DNA of 6,307 nt from JANQUM01 sp047630355 (GTDB taxonomy: Bacteria > Bacteroidota > Bacteroidia > Cytophagales > Spirosomataceae). The translations under genes and the position numbers were made by a program. Below the pieces are notes generated by a model, which was not told the origin of the DNA, searched no databases, and worked only from the letters and a program-made list of their open reading frames with translations. The DNA lies in contig JBLHXN010000174.1 of assembly GCA_047630355.1 (NCBI GenBank), forward strand, positions 1 through 6,307. Reading direction: 5' to 3'. Below, piece by piece: positions 1 through 5,786 of this stretch; the stretch's first letter is position 1, and every line of letters begins with the position of its first letter.

Positions 1-417
1 GCGAAAAACGTTTTACTTTTTGACGAATTTATTGTTCGGGAAATAGACGCAAAACGCATTAATCGAAGCCAATTCAAAGGTGGCAAAAAACTAATTCGGT
101 TGCACGGACATTGTCAGCAGAAGGCTGTTGGTTCACTCGTTCCCACAAAAAAAATGCTATCACTTCCTGAAGGTTACACTGTTCAATTAATTCCGAGCGG
201 ATGCTGCGGAATGGCGGGCTCATTCGGTTACGAAAAAGAACATTACGACCTTTCGATGCAAATCGGAGAATTGGTACTTTTCCCAACCGTTCGGGCACAA
301 GAAGAGGACACAATAATTGCCGCTCCCGGCACAAGTTGCCGCCACCAAATCCACGACGGAACGGGTAGGAAAGCATTGCATCCAATCGAGATTTTGTGGG
401 AGGCGTTGAAAAAATAA
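1..417 (+). CDS. FAD-linked oxidase with Fe-S (CCG) domain, C-terminal fragment
   Basis: Frame 1 is open from the first base of the window to a TAA at 415-417, giving the last 138 residues of a protein that starts outside. The visible part is a cysteine-rich CCG domain of the GlpC/glycolate oxidase iron-sulfur type. It has HGHCQQK at residues 35-41, the signature GCCGMAGSFGYE from about residue 67 (Cys68, Cys69), and a last conserved cysteine in PGTSCRHQ (Cys113). In Bacteroidota this tail usually closes a roughly 950-1000 residue fusion of a FAD-binding oxidase domain, a 4Fe-4S ferredoxin domain and CCG repeats, often annotated as D-lactate dehydrogenase or FAD/FMN-containing dehydrogenase. 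Such enzymes oxidise 2-hydroxyacids and pass electrons to the respiratory chain. The substrate cannot be told from this end; a separate glycolate oxidase Fe-S subunit is the main alternative. The tail looks intact. Confidence 0.85.
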   Translation, partial: AKNVLLFDEFIVREIDAKRINRSQFKGGKKLIRLHGHCQQKAVGSLVPTKKMLSLPEGYTVQLIPSGCCGMAGSFGYEKEHYDLSMQIGELVLFPTVRAQEEDTIIAAPGTSCRHQIHDGTGRKALHPIEILWEALKK

Positions 418-456
418 ATTTGAGAAATAACCCATAGACTTGTACATGCTTGACTG

Positions 457-490
457 CAGAAAAGTTTGCAAAAGTTTGCAAACTTTTCTG
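457..490. repeat. Perfect 16-bp inverted repeat between two genes
   Basis: The left arm CAGAAAAGTTTGCAAA (457-472) and right arm TTTGCAAACTTTTCTG (475-490) are exact reverse complements separated by AG. The element lies 40 bp after the oxidase stop and 48 bp before the esterase ATG. It contains two head-to-tail copies of AAAAGTTTGCA (462-472 after the first A, and 471-481 overlapping it). In RNA it would form a long AT-rich hairpin. No T tract follows, so it is not a classical intrinsic terminator, but it may act as a bidirectional transcription barrier, or be a dispersed palindromic element. Confidence 0.75.
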
Positions 491-538
491 AACCTTCCCC
501 ACACTTTTGGAGTTTGCGTTTTTTACATATTTGCTACA

Positions 539-1630
539 ATGATCGAGACAATACTTACGCTGGAACTTACTACCACCCAAGATGACCGACCAGTTTTTGT
601 ATCGGGTAACTTTTGCAATTGGTACCCTGACTTGAAAGAATTTCAGATGCAAAAAGTTACTGACGGCAAGTACCGTTTACAGTTTCCCGCTGATGTACTA
701 CTAAAATATCCTAAAGTAGAGTACAAATATACTCGTGGTGGTTGGGACCACGCCGAAATTGATCAGTTTGGAAATAAGTCGGTTAACCGAGTGACAGAAC
801 TCTCAAACGAACTGATTGAGGATAAGGTACTTTATTGGAGAAACGCTGGTTCAACGGCGTATCTTAAACGCCTGCTACCCGAAATACAGGTTATAGACGA
901 AGAGTTTGCCATGCCACAACTCGGTACGCATCGAAAAATAAATATTTTACTACCCGCTGATTATAAAGAAGATATTACAAAAAGCTATCCGGTGATATAC
1001 ATGCAGGACGCTCAAAATCTTTTTGGCGATGGCTCCCCCTACGGAAATTGGGAAATTGACAAACGGCTATCTCTTCTTAAAAACCAAGGCTTTGGTGATG
1101 TTATCGTGGTGGCACTTGACCACGGCGATAAAACCCGGTACGCCGAATACTCACCTTACAAACATCCAAACCGCGGAAAAGGCAATGGAATGCGGTACGC
1201 CAACTTCATTGTCCGTAATCTGAAACCATACATTGACACGCACTTCAGGACTAAACCTGAACGTCAATTTACTGGCATTGGAGGCAGCTCGATGGGCGGG
1301 TTGATTAGTATCTACTCCGGGTTTATGTACCCCGAAACTTTCGGACGTTTGATGGTACTATCGCCTTCACTTTGGGTATCATCACGCATATATTTTGATG
1401 CCGTTGAATTTTTCAATCCACTCGATACTAAAATCTATCTGTACGGCGGCGGAAAAGAAAGCAAGTACATGATTCCTAATATTGAAAAGCTAAAGAAAAC
1501 GATAGAAAGCCAAGGCTTTGATGCTGAAAAAATTCAAATAAAACTTTCCCTTGATCCGAAAGGTAAGCATAACGAAAAGCGTTGGGGAGAAGAGTTTCCG
1601 AAGGCGATGAAGTGGTTGTTCTTTGATTGA
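539..1630 (+). CDS. Esterase-like alpha/beta hydrolase with N-terminal carbohydrate-binding-like domain
   Basis: This 363-residue protein combines two parts. Residues 1-100 resemble a CBM20/CBM48 starch- or glycogen-binding fold: PVFVSGNFCNWYPD at 18-31, then VEYKYTRGGWDHAEID at 60-75. Residues 130-363 are a putative esterase of the esterase D / enterochelin-esterase-like superfamily (COG2819/COG2382 type): NILLPADY at 135-142, PVIYMQDAQNLF at 151-162, and the nucleophile elbow GGSSMGG at 248-254 with Ser251 as likely catalytic serine. His344 in KGKHNEKRW is the likely catalytic histidine; the acid is not obvious. There is no signal peptide, so it should act in the cytoplasm, unlike many secreted relatives. 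An ATG at 539 is preferred over upstream starts because the reading frame upstream of it runs through the inverted repeat at 457-490 and encodes nothing family-like. There is no Shine-Dalgarno, as usual in Bacteroidota. Substrate is unknown. Confidence 0.85.
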   Translation: MIETILTLELTTTQDDRPVFVSGNFCNWYPDLKEFQMQKVTDGKYRLQFPADVLLKYPKVEYKYTRGGWDHAEIDQFGNKSVNRVTELSNELIEDKVLYWRNAGSTAYLKRLLPEIQVIDEEFAMPQLGTHRKINILLPADYKEDITKSYPVIYMQDAQNLFGDGSPYGNWEIDKRLSLLKNQGFGDVIVVALDHGDKTRYAEYSPYKHPNRGKGNGMRYANFIVRNLKPYIDTHFRTKPERQFTGIGGSSMGGLISIYSGFMYPETFGRLMVLSPSLWVSSRIYFDAVEFFNPLDTKIYLYGGGKESKYMIPNIEKLKKTIESQGFDAEKIQIKLSLDPKGKHNEKRWGEEFPKAMKWLFFD

Positions 1631-1674
1631 GATAATGCAGAAGAATTACCAGATTTCGACTTTTATAAATTTTG

Positions 1675-1682
1675 TAAATTTG
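1675..1682 (+). promoter_or_regulatory. Possible Bacteroidota -7 element of the decayed toxin-antitoxin pair
   Basis: TAAATTTG matches the Bacteroidota -7 consensus TAnnTTTG exactly. It lies 13 bp before the position of the lost antitoxin start (1696), a suitable distance for a short leader. The -33 box is poor: the closest match is TTTC at 1654-1657, 17 bp upstream. Sequence here is AT-rich, so a chance match is possible. Confidence 0.35.
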
Positions 1683-1695
1683 TAAAAAACAACGT

Positions 1696-1918
1696 ATAAA
1701 AACGGTAACCAACAGCAACGAGATAGACGGTAACTTCCTCAAAAAGATTCAAAGCCTCTACGCAAATAAAAGGGTGAAGATTACAATTGAAGAGATCAAA
1801 ATCTTTGATGAAATGAGCGGGAAGGAACACTTGGAAACGAATGCAGGAAAAGTATCCTCCAAAAGTCATTTCAAAAGACATTGACCTTTCAGAACTCGCT
1901 AATGAAATGAATCTATGA
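1696..1918 (+). pseudogene. Antitoxin remnant of a type II toxin-antitoxin pair
   Basis: No intact ORF exists, but two frames together read like a short antitoxin. Frame 1 from 1696 encodes (I)KTVTNSNEIDGNFLKKIQ then SLYANKRVKITIEEIKIFDEM and stops at 1882-1884. Frame 2 encodes MQEKYPPKVISKDIDLSE and LANEMNL from 1841 to the TGA at 1916-1918, and is open only from 1817, so the frame change lies within 1817-1884 (net one base gained or two lost). The expected start codon is ATA at 1696-1698, where the family pattern would place ATG, and no other good start is seen nearby. The last TGA overlaps the toxin ATG by the typical ATGA. The N-terminal half looks like the DNA-binding/dimerising part of small antitoxins; the C-terminal tail would bind the toxin. 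The assignment rests on gene order and on my memory of similar Bacteroidota pairs, not on a search. Confidence 0.6.
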
Positions 1919-2197
1919 TTTACTTCGATACTGATTTCTTAATTCATTTTCTTGTTGTCCAAGATAAAGAGAAACACAAGTTTGTAAAAAGGTCGATAAG
2001 AAAATCAATTGAGAACAACGAGTTTTTCAGAATACATCAGAGCAAAAGAAATTGGCTTGAAAATTGGTCTCGACAATATCAACGACTGCCTCCATACTTC
2101 CATTGCCGAATCACGCTGTGACGAACTTTATACGTTCAACAAAAAGGACTTCGAGCGTATTAAGTCATCTACTGAATTAAAGATTCGTCTGTTTTAA
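1915..2197 (+). pseudogene. PIN-domain toxin remnant with central deletion
   Basis: The start MIYFDTDFLIHFLVVQD (from 1915) is the first strand of a PIN-domain ribonuclease of the VapC type, with the first acidic residue at Asp5 or Asp7. After NNEFF (about 2026-2028) frame 1 becomes unlike any PIN protein and stops at 2119-2121. Frame 2 resumes the family pattern at about 2030: EYIRAKEIGLKIGLDN, then INDCLHTSIAE (a catalytic Asp), YTFNKKDF and a natural C-terminus at 2195-2197. The two halves sum to about 93 residues against a usual 125-140, so roughly 35-45 codons and the frame were lost, including the region that carries the second acidic residue. A functional toxin is not expected. Losing the toxin would have relaxed selection on the antitoxin just upstream, which is also broken. 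Confidence 0.78.
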
Positions 2198-2218
2198 ACG
2201 TAACTACTTCCATATAAA

Positions 2219-3316
2219 ATGAAAACTCTCATTTGCCCTGACAAATTCAAAGGCTCACTAACGGCAATAGAAGTAGCGAGAGCAGTTAAAGAAGGTTTAC
2301 CAAATCACTTTCGAACTACGCTCATTCCGATGGCTGATGGCGGCGAAGGCTCGCTGGAAGTAGTTGCAGATAATTTAGAAGGCAAATGGATATACGTCAC
2401 CGTAAATGACCCATTATTCCGACCTATTTCCGCGAAATACTTTTTGAGTGAGGAAACTGCTTACGTCGAAATGGCGAAGGCATCAGGTTATGAACTACTG
2501 ACTGACGAAGAACGTGACTGTACCAAAACAACCACTTTCGGAACGGGAGAACTCATTCGGAATGCTATAAATCAAGGAGCAAAATCAATCTATTTATTTG
2601 TTGGCGGAAGTGCAACCAACGACGGCGGCATGGGCGTTGCGGTAGCTTTGGGTTACAAGTTTTTAGACAAATCAGAAAACGAATTATCGCCGATTGGTGA
2701 AAATCTGATTCATATTCACGAAATCTGTTTACCCGAAAGATCACTCGCTAACGTTAAATTCACGGTCGTCTGTGACGTTACCAATCCCTTCTACGGTTCA
2801 AACGGAGCAGCTCATGTTTACGCCGCCCAAAAAGGAGCAAATGAAAAGCAGATTCTCGAACTAGACGAGGGTTTAGAAAATCTTACAAAAATCATAAAGC
2901 AACAATTCGGTATTGACTTGCAGAAACTGCCCGGAGCGGGAGCAGCCGGCGGACTTGGTGGCGGAGCAATCGCATTTCTTAACGCCACGGTAAAGTCAGG
3001 CACAAAAACATTGATTGAAATTACAAAACTTGAAGAAAAAATTAAGTCAAGCGATTTAATTATTACGGGTGAAGGAAAGGTAGATAAACAGAGCGTCAGC
3101 GGAAAACTCATCGACGGAATTTGTGGAATAGCCCGAACCAATAACGTTCCCGTGTGGATTATCTGCGGAATTTCCGAAATTTCACAAACTGATTTAGCAA
3201 GTTTAGGTGTAGCAAAAGTTGTAGAACTGGTGAACGAAGAAACACCTTCTGATTACGCCATTCAACACGCTAAGATATTGATAGAAAGGCGAATAAGAAC
3301 ATACTTTAAAGAATAA
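2219..3316 (+). CDS. glxK: Glycerate kinase (GlxK/GarK family)
   Basis: A full-length 365-residue glycerate kinase that phosphorylates D-glycerate with ATP (to 2-phosphoglycerate in the E. coli GarK/GlxK enzymes), feeding glycolysis from glyoxylate, tartronate semialdehyde or sugar-acid breakdown. Family signatures run along the whole length: CPDKFKGS at 6-13, PMADGGEGS at 37-45, GGSATNDGG at 129-137, CDVTNP at 185-190, PGAGAAGGLGGG at 238-249, and ITGEGKVDKQSVSGK at 282-296. Length matches the family (about 370-380). It is cytoplasmic. The ATG at 2219 gives the canonical MKTLICPDKFKGS start; no Shine-Dalgarno precedes it. It begins 21 bp after the toxin remnant and I see no convincing promoter of its own, so transcription may come through the decayed region. 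It converges on the cupin gene with 22 bp between stop codons. Confidence 0.95.
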   Translation: MKTLICPDKFKGSLTAIEVARAVKEGLPNHFRTTLIPMADGGEGSLEVVADNLEGKWIYVTVNDPLFRPISAKYFLSEETAYVEMAKASGYELLTDEERDCTKTTTFGTGELIRNAINQGAKSIYLFVGGSATNDGGMGVAVALGYKFLDKSENELSPIGENLIHIHEICLPERSLANVKFTVVCDVTNPFYGSNGAAHVYAAQKGANEKQILELDEGLENLTKIIKQQFGIDLQKLPGAGAAGGLGGGAIAFLNATVKSGTKTLIEITKLEEKIKSSDLIITGEGKVDKQSVSGKLIDGICGIARTNNVPVWIICGISEISQTDLASLGVAKVVELVNEETPSDYAIQHAKILIERRIRTYFKE

Positions 3317-3338
3317 GCCTTTACAGTTTAATCAAGTC

Positions 3339-3848
3339 CTACCGTCCAAAATCATCCTGAACCCGTACAATATCGTCTTCATCAGACGGGTTTTCAGCAT
3401 CTTCGTGTTGCCAGATTTCAGCTACAATTCCGAAACCATCCGTTCCTACTAAACGGTGACGCTCACCACACTTGAGTTTCACTACATCACCAATTTCTAA
3501 GTGCTGTAAATCGGCTTGCTCATCAGTATCTGATTTTACGACTCCGGCTACGCCGCCAATAAGTTTCCAAATTTCGGAACGACGGTGATGGTATTGCCAT
3601 GATAACCTTTGCTCAGGAGCTACTACCAATATCTTTGGGCTCAACTTCCCGAATCCTGCAAAATCTTCCACGGAATATTCAGAGAAAAACTTATTGATAA
3701 ATTGATCTGATTGGCTCTCGTCCAATACAAAAAAACCTCCCCACGGGCGGCTCTGATCCGTTGTAGCTACGGTAAAATTTTGCTCTTTGAGAAATGCCGA
3801 AACGGAAGCGAAAACGTCTTTCCGCGAAGTATCTTTTTGTGTATTCAT
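3339..3848 (-). CDS. Mannose-6-phosphate isomerase-like cupin protein
   Basis: A 169-residue single-cupin protein. N-terminal RPWGGFFVLDE (34-44) is followed by KLSPKILVV and the cupin core: SWQYHHRRSEIW at 83-94 resembles the S-Q-x-H-x-H-R-x-E-x-W motif of type II phosphomannose isomerases and of the ManC C-terminal domain, so Gln85, His87 and Glu92 with His131 in GERHRL are likely metal ligands. It ends with EIWQHEDAENPSDEDD and a final VQDDFGR, typical of a Bacteroidota group often annotated as phosphoheptose isomerase or cupin. A sugar-phosphate isomerase role is likely from the fold, but the true substrate is unproven. The ATG at 3846-3848 is chosen over an upstream TTG at 3882-3884 because the extra 12 codons look unlike the family and a promoter-like element lies inside them. 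Confidence 0.82.
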   Translation of the reverse strand: MNTQKDTSRKDVFASVSAFLKEQNFTVATTDQSRPWGGFFVLDESQSDQFINKFFSEYSVEDFAGFGKLSPKILVVAPEQRLSWQYHHRRSEIWKLIGGVAGVVKSDTDEQADLQHLEIGDVVKLKCGERHRLVGTDGFGIVAEIWQHEDAENPSDEDDIVRVQDDFGR

Positions 3849-3862
3849 GCCGTAAGTTTTCG

Positions 3863-3893
3863 TAAATATAGGACTGATTTTCAAAAACCCAAG
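3863..3893 (-). promoter_or_regulatory. Possible promoter of the cupin gene
   Basis: On the minus strand CTTG (3890-3893) and TATATTTA (3863-3870) are separated by 19 bp, the usual spacing of Bacteroidota -33 (TTTG) and -7 (TAnnTTTG) boxes. Each box has one mismatch. The -7 box ends 14 bp before the chosen ATG, which supports that start. Confidence 0.4.
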
Positions 3894-3909
3894 TCTGCCC
3901 CGCTAAGCA

Positions 3910-4619
3910 TTATTTTTTTAGTACAGCTTTGCTGAAAATATAATCAGGAATAACGGAGTTCAGTTGTATAGATTCCATGATAAAATCAGTGCCATTTCCT
4001 GCTTTCAACACATCTTTATGGTTCACTTTCTTCGGAAACCACCACCCGTCCACTTTTTCAACGTTCGCGTACACAACCCTTTTTGATAATTGCCCGCTTT
4101 TGGCGTAGAGTTCTTCTTTTAGCGGTACGTAATGTTCCTGATCAATCCAGGTTTTGCGTACGTAGCATCATTCACTTTTGCATTGAGTTCAAGTACCCAG
4201 CTTTTTCGTCCGGCAATCGTTTCTTCATCCATTACTTTTGCATTATACATTTCTGTCAATTTACGGTCTTCCATTACGTCTTCGTATGACATATCCGAAC
4301 CCATAACAGATTGCCGCAACATATGACCGCTGAGTTGAATGGTACGGTCTGAAGACGGCGAATAAATCCAGAGCATATCATCAAGTTTAAGCATTTTTGT
4401 TCCTTTCTCACGTTCGGGTGAAAGGTATTCGGTGAATGATTTTTTATCGCCTTCGGTGTAACTCTTTGAGCTAACCGTTCTGCTTCCCCGACGCCCGTTG
4501 ATTATCATTTTTGATGTAACGATACGGGTTTTTGCGTTCATATTTTTATCCACTTTTTGTAAAATACCAATCGCATCAGGGTAATCATTTCCCGAAAATG
4601 TGAACGCTGTAAATAGCAT
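3910..4619 (-). pseudogene. Outer membrane lipoprotein-sorting protein, frameshifted
   Basis: Two minus-strand frames together give one protein of about 237 residues of the COG2834 family (LolA-like fold, periplasmic lipid or lipoprotein handling). The first frame (4619 to 4119) reads NDYPDAIGILQKVDKNM, SKSYTEGDKKSFTEYLSPER, DMLWIYSPSSDRTIQLSG and KSWVLELNAKVNDATYA, then runs into a stop. The second frame, from about 4152 to the TAA at 3910-3912, continues without loss: TWIDQEHYVPLKEELYA, VEKVDGWWFPKKVNHKD, FIMESIQLNSVIPDY and FSKAVLKK. The switch is explained by loss of one A (minus strand) from the A4 run at 4152-4155, restoring AKTWIDQEHY. The N-terminus MLFTAFTFSG is only the end of a signal peptide: the charged part is missing, and the frame is open upstream to 4670 without an ATG. 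AAGGAG at 4629-4634 lies 9 nt before the ATG. A sequencing error in the A run is possible. Confidence 0.8.
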
Positions 4620-4717
4620 ACTTAGTCGCTCCTTATGAAGCCAAGTGATTAATTTTATTTGGATTTTATTTTAGATTTTCAGGTTGGCTTAATTCTCAGA
4701 TTGTAGAAAAGGGAGCT

Positions 4718-4754
4718 GAAATTGAGCCAAGAAATAAGCTCTTGGCTCAATTTC
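4718..4754. repeat. Perfect 15-bp hairpin at the transposase 3' end
   Basis: GAAATTGAGCCAAGA (4718-4732) and TCTTGGCTCAATTTC (4740-4754) are exact reverse complements around a 7-nt loop AATAAGC. On the minus strand this lies in the last transposase codons, KLSQELISWLNF, where coding sequence and hairpin coincide. There is no T tract directly after it, so a terminator role is not shown; it could block read-through or shape the transposase mRNA end. Confidence 0.7.
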
Positions 4755-5432
4755 TTCATTAGTTTCTTCCAATTCCACGCCGTTGCGGACAATAGTGCAT
4801 TTGAATGCGGCGATTTCGCTCCCATCAAATAGTTTTGTGCCATTCTGAAATGTGCTTTTAGATATCCAATAACTGGCTTTATGGCGGCCCTTCGCCTAAA
4901 CTTCTTTCGCTTCTTTCTTTTTTTTGTAAGCTGAGTCTGACTTTCTTGGCTTGGCTGGCGTATTAACTGTTACGTCGAACTTACTTTTGGTTTTTCCGCC
5001 CCTGTCACAAACTACTTCATCGGGCAAATATCCGAAATTGTCTTTTATTTGTTGCAGTAATGGGTCAATCGTGTTGCCACCATACGGGTTTCCCCCGAAG
5101 CCCCTGACCCCCAAGATAACCAACGAGGTGGGGCGGAGTAATAACCCAACCTTGTTGCCAAACTCGTAGGGCTTATGCGGTTTGCCTTTAGCGATGCATT
5201 GTGTGAAAGGCTTGTGAAGGCTATATGTCTTGTTTTTATCGGTACGCTTTTGGTTGATTACTTTCTGATAAAGTTCGAGTTGTGGGGCATAGAGTTGAAA
5301 AATATGCCGGGGTAATTGCCGCCCTAACTCCCGGATAAGCCCTCCGGCGAGGGTCCGTAGTTTTTTCTGTGCCGCTACCGCTTTTTTTCTGCGTTTGGGG
5401 CGTTTGCCGTTGAAGGTAGCTTGAAGTAGTTG

Positions 5433-5786
5433 TTTAGAAATACATTTATAATTTTGTCGCTGCCGGATACCGTATTCCTCGGCAATGGCGTTGTGTGTAT
5501 CAATCACTTTTTTAGCAAGTTTTGCATCGGTAGGAAACGTCGTATTGTTTTCTTGCACCGTCGTATCGGACAAAACCTGTTTGCCCCGACCATCTTTGCC
5601 GTGCAAATCTTTAGAAATACATTTATAGTTTTGTCGCTGCCGGATACCGTGTTCCTCGGCAATGGCGTTGTATGTATCAATCACTTTTTTAGCAAGTTTT
5701 GCATCGGTAGGAAACGTCGTATTGTTTTCTTGCACCGTCGTATCGGACAAAACCTGTTTGCCCCGACCATCTTTGCCGTGCAAATC
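5433..5786. repeat. 177-bp tandem direct duplication inside the transposase gene
   Basis: Copy 1 (5433-5609) and copy 2 (5610-5786) abut exactly. By eye they differ at only three positions: 5451/5628, 5474/5651 and 5495/5672, all transitions. The unit is 59 codons, so the reading frame is kept. On the protein it repeats the block from DLHGKDGRGKQVLSDTTVQE to RQRQNYKCISK. The coding differences are Tyr/His in DTYNAIAEEH versus DTHNAIAEEY; the third is silent. Confidence 0.95.

Noticed and set aside
501..533. Bacteroidota-type promoter before the esterase (TTTG boxes and CATATTTG)
   Set aside because: The -7-like box has a mismatch in the key TA and lies only 5 bp from the ATG, too close for a usual leader.
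440..538. N-terminal extension of the esterase to an upstream ATG at 446 or an alternative start at 440
   Set aside because: It would encode the palindrome at 457-490 and has no family-like sequence; the domain starts naturally at the ATG at 539.
74..652. Long minus-strand ORF across 74-652
   Set aside because: It covers the conserved oxidase tail and the palindrome in antisense and resembles no protein family.
1..3316. Single operon from the oxidase through the glycerate kinase
   Set aside because: A palindrome and a 121-bp gap, then about 590 bp holding a decayed toxin-antitoxin pair, separate the genes; the shared metabolic theme alone is not enough.
5433..5786. CRISPR array or other regulated repeat
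   Set aside because: Only two 177-bp units without spacers, lying inside transposase coding sequence; a simple tandem duplication explains it.
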